From Niastella koreensis GR20-10 (GTDB lineage Bacteria > Bacteroidota > Bacteroidia > Chitinophagales > Chitinophagaceae), in NCBI RefSeq assembly GCF_000246855.1, contig NC_016609.1:1798001-1862000 (forward strand): DNA of 64,000 nt. The letters are read 5' to 3'. Under the pieces are notes generated by a model. The model was not told the DNA's origin and ran no database searches. It saw only the letters and a program-made list of their open reading frames with translations. A program made the position numbers and the translations under genes. Shown piece by piece: positions 28,498 to 37,582 of the stretch. Positions within the stretch are counted from its first letter, which is position 1, and every line of letters begins with the position of its first letter.

Positions 28498-30693
28498 ATG
28501 CAAAAGAATACGCGCGGTTTGATAGGGATTGCAGCCATTACCTTATTATCCTTTTTACAGCAAGATGTATTTTCTCAAAAGGTAACCATACCTATAGAAA
28601 CACAGCATAACGCGTTGGTATTGCAAACAAATGCCACTAATAATCTCGGTATTATTTACCTGGGGCCAAAACTGAGCGATAAAATTGAATACGAAGCCAT
28701 CCCGGCTGCGTACAAACAAACTACCGATTACACCGGGGTTGCCAATGCAGCCTATGCCACATCGGGTTCGCGCAATTTGTTTGAGCCTGCCATTACGGTA
28801 ACCCATGCAGATGGCAATAACTCGCTCGATCTGCAATATGTATCGTATGAAACAAAAAAGCTGGACGATAATACTTCTCTGCTTACCATAGTATTGAAAG
28901 ATCCTGTGTATGAGTTGGAAGTGAAATTGTTTTATAAAACCTGGTATAATGAAGATGTGACCGAACAGTGGACCGAAATAAAAAACAACGAGAAAGGCAA
29001 TGTGGTGTTGCAGAAATATGCTTCGGCAGGTTTGTACCTGAAGGCAGATAACTTTTACCTGCGTCAATACCATGGCGACTGGGCCAAGGAAATGCAACCG
29101 GAAGAAAGCCGGATAACGCATGGCATAAAAACCCTCGATTCAAAACTGGGTACCCGCGCCGATCTGTTTCAGCCACCGGTTTTTATGGTGTCGCTGAACA
29201 AACCGGCTACCGAAGATGAAGGTTCGGTATTATATGGGGCGCTGGAATGGAGCGGTAATTTCAAGATAGACCTGGAGCTCGATAACCAGGATAACCTGCG
29301 CATTATTGCCGGGGTAAACAACCATGCATCACCCTATACTTTAAAACCCGGCGAAGTGCTGACCACACCTGCGTTTTTATCGGTTTTGTCGCACAAGGGC
29401 AAAGGCGAAGCAAGCCGCCAGTTGCAAGCCTGGGCGCGTAACTACAAACTGCTGGATGGCAAAGGCACGCGGCTTACATTGTTGAACAACTGGGAAAGCA
29501 CCTATTTTGATTTTAACGAAACGAAATTAAAGGCGCTGTTAAAAGATACCAAAGAACTGGGGGTTGACCTGTTCCTGCTCGATGATGGCTGGTTCGCCAA
29601 TAAATATCCGCGTAACGATGATCATGCAGGTTTGGGCGACTGGCAGGAAAATAAATCGAAACTTCCCAATGGCATTGCTACGCTGGTTTCCGAAGGCCAG
29701 CATAATGGGGTGCGGTTTGGTATTTGGGTGGAGCCCGAAATGGTGAACCCTAAAAGTGAATTGTATGAGAAACATCCTGACTGGGTAGTAAGGCAACCCA
29801 AACGGCCTGAATATTATTTCAGGAACCAGTTGGTGCTCGATCTTACCAATCCGCAGGTGCAGGATTTTGTATTTAATGTGATCGACAACCTGTTTACTAA
29901 AAACCCGAACCTGGCGTACATAAAATGGGATTGTAATGCGGTTGTATACAATGCCTACTCGGCCCATTTAACCAATCAATCCCATTTCTATTTACAATAT
30001 GTACAGGGTTTATACAGTGTATTGCAAAGGATCAGGAAGAAATATCCCACTGTGCCTATGATGTTGTGCTCGGGTGGCGGCGGACGTGTTGATTATGGCG
30101 CGCTGCAATACTTTACCGAGTTCTGGCCAAGTGACAATACCGATCCGCTGGAACGCATTTTTATGCAATGGGAGTATTCTTATTTTTATCCCGCCATCAG
30201 TTCATCCAATCACGTGACCGACTGGGGCAAGCAACCCCTCAAGTACCGTACAGATGTTGCCATGATGGGTAAACTGGGTTTTGATATTGTGGTGAGCAAA
30301 CTGAATGCAAGCGATCTGGAATTCTGCCGGTATGCGATAAAAAATTATGATGCATTCAAGTATGTGATCCTGCAGGGCGATCAATACCGGTTACAGGACC
30401 CCCGGGATAATGCCGTAGCCGCCATGATGTATCTGAATCCCGATAAAAGATCGGGTATTGTATTCAATTACCTGGTAAATAACCGCTACGATGAAGGCAG
30501 TGCACGGCCTATTAAGATGAAAGGGCTCGATCCCCGGCAACGATACCGGTTAACAGAGCTGAACCTGTATCCCGGTACCACTTCAACCATTGCCGATAAA
30601 AGCTATACCGGCGAATTCCTGATGACGGTTGGGTACAATCCTGATGTAAAAGCCAGCCGGACAAGTGTAGTTTTGCTGGTTAAGGCGGAGTGA
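28498..30693 (+). CDS. GH36 alpha-galactosidase
   Basis: 731 residues with a signal peptide ending DVFSQ. The classical GH36 layout is present: N-terminal beta-supersandwich (about 30-325), TIM barrel with LFLLDDGWFANKYPRNDDHAGLGDW, FGIWVEPEMVNPKSELYEKHPDW and KWDCN (Asp478 nucleophile), CSGGGGRVDYGAL, and WPSDNTDPLERI (Asp546 acid/base), then a C-terminal beta domain. It hydrolyses terminal alpha-1,6/1,3-linked galactose with retention. It is the last gene of the PUL, 20 bp after the esterase. Confidence 0.95.
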   Translation: MQKNTRGLIGIAAITLLSFLQQDVFSQKVTIPIETQHNALVLQTNATNNLGIIYLGPKLSDKIEYEAIPAAYKQTTDYTGVANAAYATSGSRNLFEPAITVTHADGNNSLDLQYVSYETKKLDDNTSLLTIVLKDPVYELEVKLFYKTWYNEDVTEQWTEIKNNEKGNVVLQKYASAGLYLKADNFYLRQYHGDWAKEMQPEESRITHGIKTLDSKLGTRADLFQPPVFMVSLNKPATEDEGSVLYGALEWSGNFKIDLELDNQDNLRIIAGVNNHASPYTLKPGEVLTTPAFLSVLSHKGKGEASRQLQAWARNYKLLDGKGTRLTLLNNWESTYFDFNETKLKALLKDTKELGVDLFLLDDGWFANKYPRNDDHAGLGDWQENKSKLPNGIATLVSEGQHNGVRFGIWVEPEMVNPKSELYEKHPDWVVRQPKRPEYYFRNQLVLDLTNPQVQDFVFNVIDNLFTKNPNLAYIKWDCNAVVYNAYSAHLTNQSHFYLQYVQGLYSVLQRIRKKYPTVPMMLCSGGGGRVDYGALQYFTEFWPSDNTDPLERIFMQWEYSYFYPAISSSNHVTDWGKQPLKYRTDVAMMGKLGFDIVVSKLNASDLEFCRYAIKNYDAFKYVILQGDQYRLQDPRDNAVAAMMYLNPDKRSGIVFNYLVNNRYDEGSARPIKMKGLDPRQRYRLTELNLYPGTTSTIADKSYTGEFLMTVGYNPDVKASRTSVVLLVKAE

Positions 30694-30726
30694 TGATAAA
30701 ACTTCCGGTTGTATCTTGCAGCTAAT

Positions 30727-31731
30727 ATGGAAAATAAAGTGGCAAAGGTGTTAGCTCGATTTGGTTTGGATTGGTTTATCCTATCGCTGATTGGAATGAT
30801 TATGCTGGCCTCGCAATTTCCCGGACCGGGTATTGCAAAGGGGGCTTTTTCTATATCTTCTTTAGCCAACCTGGGTATTTCATTTATCTTTTTCTTCTAT
30901 GGGTTGAAACTAAACCGGAAGAAACTGGTAGCAGGGTTAAGCAACTGGCGTTTGCATATACTGGTGCAGGCAGGAACATTTATCCTGTTTCCCGTATTGC
31001 TGTTACTGCTTCGGCCCTGGCTCGATCACGGAAATACCCAGGTGTTATGGCTGGGCAGTTTTTTCCTGGCAGCATTGCCTTCTACAGTTTCCTCCTCAGT
31101 GGTGATGGTTTCCATTGCCAATGGCAATATTCCTGCTGCAATTTTCAATGCGAGTATTTCGAGCCTGATGGGCATTTTTATTACGCCGGCATGGATGGCT
31201 ATAGTAACAGGTGGGCAGCAAAATCACCTCGATATGAGTGATGTGGTCGTCAAATTGTTGCTGCAAATACTGTTGCCCGTGGTAGCCGGCTTATTGTTGA
31301 ATCCAACCCGGCTGGGACAGGTTGCTGAGAAATACAACAAACAATTAAAGTACTTCGATCAGATTGTTATTCTCTCCATCGTGTATACTGCCTTCAGTGA
31401 TTCATTTGATAAACACATGTTCAGCAACCTGGGTATAGGAGAGTTATTTATCCTGGGCGCCTGTGTGCTGGCCTTGTTCTTTATGGTGTATTTTATTATG
31501 AACAACATTGCCCGCCTGCTTCTTTTTAACCGGGAAGACAGGATCACGGCTACCTTCTGCGGTTCCAAAAAATCGCTTATCCATGGAACTGTAATGGCGA
31601 AAGTGATCTTTATGAACAGTCCGCTTATTGGTATATTGTTATTGCCTATCATGTTGTACCATGCCCTGCAACTGATCTCCGTAAGTGTGATTGCACAGGG
31701 GATGGCCCGTAAGCATACTAGCCCAGCTTAA
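30727..31731 (+). CDS. Bile acid:sodium symporter (SBF/SLC10A7-like) family transporter
   Basis: 334 residues from the ATG at 30727; a TTG 18 bp earlier is a poorer start. About ten hydrophobic helices show the SBF-like pattern: FGLDWFILSLIGMIMLAS, FIFFFYGLKLNRKKL, LAALPSTVSSSVVMVSIANGN (the crossed-helix motif) and TFCGSKKSLIHGTVMA. It resembles the YfeH/SLC10A7 branch, whose substrate is uncertain. It lies 33 bp after the PUL's last gene and may be read through from it. Its last 14 bp overlap the convergent dioxygenase-like gene. Confidence 0.87.
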   Translation: MENKVAKVLARFGLDWFILSLIGMIMLASQFPGPGIAKGAFSISSLANLGISFIFFFYGLKLNRKKLVAGLSNWRLHILVQAGTFILFPVLLLLLRPWLDHGNTQVLWLGSFFLAALPSTVSSSVVMVSIANGNIPAAIFNASISSLMGIFITPAWMAIVTGGQQNHLDMSDVVVKLLLQILLPVVAGLLLNPTRLGQVAEKYNKQLKYFDQIVILSIVYTAFSDSFDKHMFSNLGIGELFILGACVLALFFMVYFIMNNIARLLLFNREDRITATFCGSKKSLIHGTVMAKVIFMNSPLIGILLLPIMLYHALQLISVSVIAQGMARKHTSPA

Positions 31732-32599
31732 CCGAAGTCATGGTAAGCGAACCACCAACTGCTTTGTCGTTGAAGAAAGCTACATTGTCTTTCGATCCTT
31801 TCAAACCCAGCGTGTACAACAAGGGCAGGTAATGTTCCGGGGTGGGAATGGCCAACTGTGCGTCTCTGCCCAGTTCGCTAAAATTGATCAATGGTTTATG
31901 ATTACCATCCTGGATCAATGATTTGAATTTATTGTTGAGGTTGATCGCCCAATCGTAGCCATAATTTTCGTCGTTCAGTTTATCCCAGGCTACCATGCGC
32001 AGGTTGTGCACCATGTTGCCGCTACCGATGATCAATACACCTTTTTTGCGCAGGCTATACAATTCTTTCGCCAGGTCATAATGGTATTGTGCTCCTTTTG
32101 AATAGTCGATGCTTAGTTGTAACACCGGGATCTTTGCATCGGGATACATATGGCGCACTACCGTCCAGGTACCATGGTCAAGGCCCCAGTCGTGGTTTAA
32201 TTCAACCTGGGAGCTGGTTATTAAGGACGCTGTTTCCTTTGCCAGTTCCGGATTACCCGGCGCCGGATATTGTACATCGAATAGCTCTTTAGGAAAACCA
32301 CCGAAATCGTGGATCGTTGGTGGAAAATCCATGGCTGTTATTTTTGTGCCTTTGGTGAACCAGTGGGCCGAGACCACCAACACCGCCGCCGGTGTTGGGA
32401 TCTCTTTAGCCATTTGCGTCCATCGGCGACTGAATTCCGTATCCTCAATTCCGTTCATGGGCGAACCGTGCCCCACAAACAACACCGGCATTAGTTGTTC
32501 CTGTTCAGGTAAACTATTGGTGAAACTGTTAAATGCTGAAAGTGTTGTCATACCTATCGCTCCTTTTATAATATTTTGTATGAAATGTTTTCTTTCCAT
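31718..32599 (-). CDS. ygiD: 4,5-DOPA extradiol dioxygenase-like protein (LigB fold)
   Basis: 293 residues. After a hydrophobic leader of about 35 residues (exported or remnant), the LigB-type fold begins: MPVLFVGHGSPMN, VLVVSAHW, TIHDFGGFPKELFDVQYPAPG, DHGTWTVVRHMYP and GSGNMVHNLR. The His residues in GHGSP, SAHW and HDF are the usual metal ligands of YgiD-type DOPA dioxygenases. It is the last gene of a three-gene minus-strand operon; its ATG directly abuts the stop of the upstream SnoaL-like gene. The substrate is inferred from the family only; the N-terminal leader is unusual for YgiD. Confidence 0.87.
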   Translation of the reverse strand: MERKHFIQNIIKGAIGMTTLSAFNSFTNSLPEQEQLMPVLFVGHGSPMNGIEDTEFSRRWTQMAKEIPTPAAVLVVSAHWFTKGTKITAMDFPPTIHDFGGFPKELFDVQYPAPGNPELAKETASLITSSQVELNHDWGLDHGTWTVVRHMYPDAKIPVLQLSIDYSKGAQYHYDLAKELYSLRKKGVLIIGSGNMVHNLRMVAWDKLNDENYGYDWAINLNNKFKSLIQDGNHKPLINFSELGRDAQLAIPTPEHYLPLLYTLGLKGSKDNVAFFNDKAVGGSLTMTSVKLG

Positions 32600-33178
32600 T
32601 TATTGTAACCCTATTTGTTTGGCATAGGTGGCATTATCCCAGAAAAGATGTTCTTCTATCATTACCCCGTTTTTCCAGATCCCAACAGTGGCCATTGGCA
32701 TTTTAAAAGCCTTACCGGTTGGCTGAATGAATTTGCCGTTGCCAACAGGCATAGGTTTGGTAAAAGTACCTTCAAAAACGCCGGTTACCAAGGTATAATT
32801 GCCCGAGCCAAATTTTATGGGATGTTCCTTGATGCGGGTATCGGGCGCATGTACAAACAATTTCTTCAGGTCCTCTATGTGCACGTCAATACCCTGGGCC
32901 ATGTGACCATCGGGCCAGAATACTTTTATATCCGGCGCATGGCTTTCTTTCAGGCGGTCCCATTTTTGATTGCTGAACACATCAAAATCCAGTTCGTCGA
33001 ATTTGGTGATGTGACTGGCAATGGTATCGTTCGCTGCGGCCAGGTCCAATGCGATCTTCTTCAGGCTGTCTATATTAACCGTTGAATTAACGGCTGCAGC
33101 CGGGTTTTGTTGGCAACCTTCACTAACAAACAGGATAGTAACTATAGCTATTGTCATTGCAATACTTATCTTTTTCAT
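32600..33178 (-). CDS. SnoaL-like ester cyclase-fold lipoprotein
   Basis: 192 residues with a lipoprotein signal ending VSEGC (Cys22), followed by a linker. A SnoaL/NTF2-like domain (about 60-190) contains HAPDIKVFWPDGHMAQGIDVHIEDLKKLF and GTFTKPMPVGNGKFIQPTGKAFKMPMATVGIWKNGVMIEEHLFWD, the standard pattern of the SnoaL-like polyketide cyclase/ester cyclase family. The cleft could bind a small hydrophobic compound. It sits in the middle of a redox-type operon with an F420/NADP oxidoreductase-like protein and a dioxygenase-like protein. Confidence 0.83.
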   Translation of the reverse strand: MKKISIAMTIAIVTILFVSEGCQQNPAAAVNSTVNIDSLKKIALDLAAANDTIASHITKFDELDFDVFSNQKWDRLKESHAPDIKVFWPDGHMAQGIDVHIEDLKKLFVHAPDTRIKEHPIKFGSGNYTLVTGVFEGTFTKPMPVGNGKFIQPTGKAFKMPMATVGIWKNGVMIEEHLFWDNATYAKQIGLQ

Positions 33179-33207
33179 GTGTTACTTTTTAAGTGGTTAT
33201 GTGATAA

Positions 33208-33870
33208 TTAGTTATGTAATACTTTCCAACCGGCCACCCAGTTATAATTGTATTTCATGGTTAACTGAATAAGCAATACGGTCATGTTTTCCAGTGTACG
33301 GCTTACTGCCAGGTCACCGGCAATGATGGGATTAAACCCTGCGGTTTGAACCAGTTCGGCAACTGTTTGCAAGGCACCGGCATCACTGCCAGCAATAAAA
33401 GCATCTGCCTGCTGACCGGCAATAACCGGTGTGGCGAAGTCTGAGGCGAATACGGTATTAAAAGCCTTGATCACTTTTGAATTCGGTAATAGTTTTTGTA
33501 ATTCTTCACCGGCACTGGTGTCGGAAGCAGTAATCAGTCCACTATAAGTTTCATTCAACGGGTTGGAAATACTGATCACGATTTTCTGGTTGGCTACGTC
33601 TTTTATTTTTGCCGCAATTTCTTTCTCAGCAGGATAGGGCACTGCCAGGATAATGATGTCTGCTTCCCAGGAAGCGTTGATGGGGCAGGCAATGGCTTCG
33701 GCTTCAGCGGATGGGTTGTTCTTCTTAATATCATCCACCAGGGCTTGTACTTTGTCTTCATGCTGGGCAAAAAGTAGCAGCCGGTTGTTGCTTTTGGATA
33801 ATGATTTAGCAATGCCGGAACCCATGTTACCAGTAGCGCCTATAATGGCAATAGTTTGTTTTGTGCTCAT
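33208..33870 (-). CDS. NADPH-dependent F420 reductase-like (NPF family) oxidoreductase
   Basis: 220 residues from the ATG at 33870 (MSTKQTIAIIGATGNMGSGIAKSL). The 33 residues of open frame upstream contain the promoter and are rejected. The N-terminal Rossmann motif GATGNMG and the IILAVPYPAEKEIAAKI, VISISNPLNET, KVIKAFNTVFASDF and ENMTVLLIQLTMKYNYNWVAGW segments match the F420H2:NADP oxidoreductase/NADP-binding family 9. Bacteroidota usually lack F420, so a different flavin or quinone substrate is likely. It is the first gene of the three-gene operon. Confidence 0.86.
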   Translation of the reverse strand: MSTKQTIAIIGATGNMGSGIAKSLSKSNNRLLLFAQHEDKVQALVDDIKKNNPSAEAEAIACPINASWEADIIILAVPYPAEKEIAAKIKDVANQKIVISISNPLNETYSGLITASDTSAGEELQKLLPNSKVIKAFNTVFASDFATPVIAGQQADAFIAGSDAGALQTVAELVQTAGFNPIIAGDLAVSRTLENMTVLLIQLTMKYNYNWVAGWKVLHN

Positions 33871-33891
33871 GATTGTTTGATTTTGATAACA

Positions 33892-33923
33892 CAAAACTAC
33901 AATGAGGAGCTGCCTGGCTCCAA
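33892..33923 (-). promoter_or_regulatory. Promoter of the oxidoreductase-SnoaL-dioxygenase operon
   Basis: On the minus strand a TTG (33923-33921), a 21-bp spacer and TAGTTTTG (33899-33892) match the TTG-N17-23-TAnnTTTG consensus. The -7 element lies 21 bp before the ATG at 33870. Confidence 0.65.
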
Positions 33924-33988
33924 TGCTTCTGCGCAAGAAATAGCATTGCTTTTGGACAAGGTCAACCATTGATTTTTGTCAACGGTTT

Positions 33989-34570
33989 TTATTTGCGGTT
34001 GCTGATGCGGCTACGGACGCGGCTTAAGGTTTCGGCCGAAAGGCCCATAAAAGAAGCGATCATATGCTGGGGTACGCGTTGAAAAAGGGTGGGGTACATT
34101 TGGGTAAATGCCAGGTAGCGTTCTTCCAGGGGCAGACTGATCATAAACGTTGTTCTGCGCTGAAGGGCCATATAGGCATCGGTCATCAGGATGCGGAAAT
34201 ACGTTTCGTATTTAGGCATGGTTTGCATCAATTCATCGTGGGCCTGTTTAGTGATTACCACGAGTTCGCTGTCTTCCAGGGCATCTATATTCCAGGTGGC
34301 GGGCTCTGCCTTGATAAAGCTCGACAGATCGCCCAGCGTCCAGCCTTCGAGTGCAAACGCTGTTATATGTTCTTCACCGCTTTCGTCGAGTACATAGGCC
34401 CGTAAGGCGCCTTTTTCTACAACACAAATGCTTTTACATACATCACCCTCCTGGAGGAAGTATTGTTTTCGGCGCAGCTTTTTAGGGGTAAGGTATTGTT
34501 TTACGAGCGCTTCTTCCTCAGTAGTAAGGGCTACTTTTTCATTGAATTTGCGGAAGAATAACTCGTACAT
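33989..34570 (-). CDS. Crp/Fnr-family transcriptional regulator
   Basis: 193 residues. A cyclic-nucleotide-binding beta-roll (about 20-130: YFLQEGDVCKSICVVEKGALRAYVLDESGEEHITAFALEGWTLGD) is followed by a long dimerisation helix and a short HTH (PQHMIASFMGLSAETLSRVRSRIS). The family is typical of Bacteroidota and often stands beside small redox operons. It lies upstream and on the same strand as the oxidoreductase operon, 118 bp away, so it is the likely regulator. No cAMP-contact arginine pattern is clear, so the ligand may differ. Confidence 0.88.
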   Translation of the reverse strand: MYELFFRKFNEKVALTTEEEALVKQYLTPKKLRRKQYFLQEGDVCKSICVVEKGALRAYVLDESGEEHITAFALEGWTLGDLSSFIKAEPATWNIDALEDSELVVITKQAHDELMQTMPKYETYFRILMTDAYMALQRRTTFMISLPLEERYLAFTQMYPTLFQRVPQHMIASFMGLSAETLSRVRSRISNRK

Positions 34571-34981
34571 GGGTGGTTATGTTGATGATTTAACGCGAAG
34601 ATACCCAATTGCCGGCTTGCAACGAAGCATTTCCGGATTGTAATGAACCGGGTTTGCCTGTTATTTCATCGTTGCAGCCTGTTATGATGTCATTGCGGCT
34701 GATACAACAAAATATCAGCTTGCAACGATCAAATTACGAGGAATCTTTTGCTATCATAAATATGGAACTTATTTTCCCAAATTGAAAATGGCATTTTACA
34801 CTTCGGAAAGATTGCCCTTTTCCGAATATACAATTGTTGAATAAGGATCATACCACTGTATCATTACCGTACACCCACCGCCCGGAATTGAACACCGGCA
34901 GCCCGCTATGGCCCATGTGTTACAAGGAGAACACGAATGGCACAAGGCTTGTGAATTTACCAGCTACTAAATCAGCCTGTC
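34571..34981. promoter_or_regulatory. Long spacer with three TGCAACGA boxes
   Basis: 410 bp between the divergent Crp-type regulator and the ABC permease with no credible gene. TGCAACGA occurs at 34618-34625 and within TGCAACGAT at 34721-34729; the inverse copy ATCGTTGCA is at 34668-34676, so the last two form a 9-bp inverted repeat 44 bp apart. These could be operator sites for the divergent Crp-type protein or for a regulator of the permease. No perfect -7 element was found. Confidence 0.35.
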
Positions 34982-37393
34982 ATGTTCCGTCACTACTTCC
35001 AGATCGCCTGGCGCAATTTGATGAAAAGAAAATTCTATACGTTAATTAACGTAACCGGACTGGCCATTGGCATGACGTGTTGCCTGCTGATTAGCGTATA
35101 CCTGTATCACGAAAATTCATACGACCGATACCATACCAAACGAGACAGGATCTACCGCGTGGTGCAAACTTTTCGCCATGTAGAACCGGGCGCAAAACTG
35201 GCAGCAGCTACCCCGCAGGATTACCAGGTATGGGGTTGTGCGCCGCTGGGACCTGCCCTGCAGGCCGATTTCCCGGAAATTGAAAAGGTGGTGCAGTTTA
35301 TGAGCCCAAACAGCTTCCTGCTGCAAAATGGCGATAAACGCGTACAACAGGATAACGTGCTGTTTATGGATTCTACCGCGTTTGACGTTTTCAGTTGGAA
35401 AATGATCTATGGGAATCCGCATACCGCGCTGACCGCTCCCTTTAGTATTGTGTTGACCAGATCAGTGGCGCAGAAATTCTTTGGTAATAAAAATCCGGTA
35501 GGACAGCCATTGAAGGTAGATAACCAGACCAACGTGATGGTTACCGGGGTTATGGAAGACCTGCCGCCCAACTCGCAGTTCACTTTCAACGGACTGATGT
35601 CGATGACAACCATGCACAAGTTTCGCGAGGAGGTTTTTGGCTGGTGGGGCTATGTTGATTTTTATACCTACCTGTTGTTAAAAGAAAATACCGATATAAA
35701 GTCATTGCAGGCAAAGGCCGATCAGTTTGTAAAAAGACGTAATCCGGATGATAAAGGCTATGCGATCAAATTTGAAAAAATGACCGATGCCTACCTGCAT
35801 TCATTAGCAACCCGTCAGCCTGGGCCTACAGGCAGTATGCTGAATGTATACCTGTTTTTGTGCATTGCGATTTTTATTATGCTGATCGCCTGTATCAATT
35901 TTATGAACCTGTCAACCGCCCGTTCGCTGGAAAGAGCAAAAGAGGTGGGCGTTCGCAAGGTGCTGGGCGTACGGCCAATGAGCCTCATGTGGCAATTCCT
36001 TTTTGAATCTATCTTGTTATCATTAGCCGCTGCTGTTATTGCGATTGTGCTGGCAAAACCAGGCATTGCATTGATCGAGAAACTATCAGGGAAAGAAATT
36101 GCCTATGTAAATTTCTTTAATCCCTGGTTGTTTATTGCAATGGCTGGCTTTGCGGTGGTAGTTGGTATAGGCGCGGGTATTTACCCCGCCTGGTTCCTGT
36201 CCGGGTTCAGGGCAATCACGGTACTAAAAGGAAAATTCAATCCGGCCAGTGGGAGTGTATCGCTGCGCAAGGCGCTGGTTGTTTTTCAATTTACCTTATC
36301 AATTGCGCTGATTGCAGGCACCATCATAGTGTTCAATCAATTGAAATATGTGAATCGCCACGATCTTGGTTTTCAGAAAGATCAAATGCTGATCATCAAC
36401 TTTGAAGGCGATAATAAAGTGCAGAAAAATATTGAAGCTATTAAAAAGGCCATTGCCGATCAGCCCGGTGTTGTTGCCGTGGCTGCCTCGCGTGCCGTAC
36501 CCGGTGAATTTTTGCCGAATGCAGGTACAGGAATCCAGGCACCCGATGGACAAATTGCTTTTCAAGGACCGCTTATTTATGAAATAGATTTCGACTTCAT
36601 TCCGGTTTATCATATTCCATTGATAGCAGGCCGCGCTTATGAGCGATCGCACCTCACCGATAGTGCACAGGGGATGATCATTAATGAAGCAGCAGCAAAA
36701 CTGTTTGGCTATACCAATCCTGCCGATGCGGTGGGAAAAAAGTTTGAACAATGGGGCAGAAAAGGGTACATCGTAGGCGTGGTAAAAGATTTCAATTTCC
36801 GGTCGTTGCACCAGGCGGTTGAACCGCTTACTTTACGCTATGGTTATCCTAATGATCTCAATCGCATTTCAGTGGCTATTAAAGGGGAGAACATTCCTGC
36901 TACGCTGGCGCATATAAAAACTACCTGGGACAACATGGCGCCGCAGCGTCCGTTTATGTATCATTTCCTCGATGAATCGTTCAACGAACAATACCAGGCC
37001 GATCAGCATTTCGGGCAACTGTTCACCTTTTTCTCCTGCCTGGCCATTTGTATTGCCTGTTTGGGCTTATTAGGGCTGTCCACTTTTATGGCGCAACAGC
37101 GGGTAAAAGAAATTGGCGTTCGCAAAGTGCTGGGGTCATCGGTAAGCGGCATCGTAGTATTGTTGTCGAAAGATTTTATCAAACTCGTGCTTCTTGCTAT
37201 AATGATTGCCGTGCCGCTTTGTACCTGGGCCATGAACGAATGGCTGAAAGATTTTGCCTACCGTGTTTCCATCGGGCCAATAGTATTCATTGAAGCTGGC
37301 ATAATTACGGTGGGTGTTGCTTTGCTTACGATAGCGTGGCAGTCGGTAAAGGCAGCCCGGGTAAATCCGGTGCAGTCGTTGAGGAATGAGTAG
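34982..37393 (+). CDS. FtsX/MacB-type ABC transporter permease, orphan
   Basis: 803 residues with the duplicated MacB_PCD-FtsX layout. An N-terminal membrane helix (RKFYTLINVTGLAIGMTCCLLISVYLY, about 15-42) is followed by a periplasmic domain (about 45-285) and three helices of FtsX module 1 (about 290-405, with RSLERAKEVGVRKVLGV). A second anchor comes near 435, then a second periplasmic domain and FtsX module 2 (about 685-795, with QQRVKEIGVRKVLGSS). No ATPase gene is adjacent; stand-alone permeases of this kind are common in Chitinophagaceae and presumably pair with a MacB/LolD-type ATPase elsewhere. Substrate unknown. Confidence 0.93.
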   Translation: MFRHYFQIAWRNLMKRKFYTLINVTGLAIGMTCCLLISVYLYHENSYDRYHTKRDRIYRVVQTFRHVEPGAKLAAATPQDYQVWGCAPLGPALQADFPEIEKVVQFMSPNSFLLQNGDKRVQQDNVLFMDSTAFDVFSWKMIYGNPHTALTAPFSIVLTRSVAQKFFGNKNPVGQPLKVDNQTNVMVTGVMEDLPPNSQFTFNGLMSMTTMHKFREEVFGWWGYVDFYTYLLLKENTDIKSLQAKADQFVKRRNPDDKGYAIKFEKMTDAYLHSLATRQPGPTGSMLNVYLFLCIAIFIMLIACINFMNLSTARSLERAKEVGVRKVLGVRPMSLMWQFLFESILLSLAAAVIAIVLAKPGIALIEKLSGKEIAYVNFFNPWLFIAMAGFAVVVGIGAGIYPAWFLSGFRAITVLKGKFNPASGSVSLRKALVVFQFTLSIALIAGTIIVFNQLKYVNRHDLGFQKDQMLIINFEGDNKVQKNIEAIKKAIADQPGVVAVAASRAVPGEFLPNAGTGIQAPDGQIAFQGPLIYEIDFDFIPVYHIPLIAGRAYERSHLTDSAQGMIINEAAAKLFGYTNPADAVGKKFEQWGRKGYIVGVVKDFNFRSLHQAVEPLTLRYGYPNDLNRISVAIKGENIPATLAHIKTTWDNMAPQRPFMYHFLDESFNEQYQADQHFGQLFTFFSCLAICIACLGLLGLSTFMAQQRVKEIGVRKVLGSSVSGIVVLLSKDFIKLVLLAIMIAVPLCTWAMNEWLKDFAYRVSIGPIVFIEAGIITVGVALLTIAWQSVKAARVNPVQSLRNE

Positions 37394-37542
37394 TGGGTTA
37401 TCTGGAAACGACGATAGAGCATCCTTAGAAAGGAAAAAGGGGCGATAAATGGGTAAATTCCTTGCTGCATTATTACTGGAATTTCAGCACTTTATTGTTA
37501 AATAATTGTTATCAACTGTCCTGCTGCTGAAATTTTTTTGCA

Positions 37543-37578
37543 TACGTTTGCACAAGTTCAAATTTCCCTGTAAAATTG
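37543..37578 (+). promoter_or_regulatory. Candidate promoter of the second Crp-type gene
   Basis: TACGTTTG (37543-37550) is a perfect TAnnTTTG and would give a 26-nt leader. Alternatively its TTTG acts as a -33 element for TAAAATTG at 37571-37578 (20-bp spacer, one mismatch). The two readings cannot be separated from sequence. Confidence 0.35.
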
Positions 37579-37582
37579 CGAC

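Noticed and set aside
28555-29121. 188-codon minus-strand frame inside the GH36 gene
   Set aside because: Antisense shadow; the GH36 reading is unambiguous.
32109-32627. 172-codon plus-strand frame across the DOPA-dioxygenase-like gene
   Set aside because: Antisense shadow without domain features; crosses two well-defined minus-strand genes.
34982-37393. ABC permease as part of a complete ABC operon
   Set aside because: No ATPase or accessory gene lies on either side; it is called an orphan.
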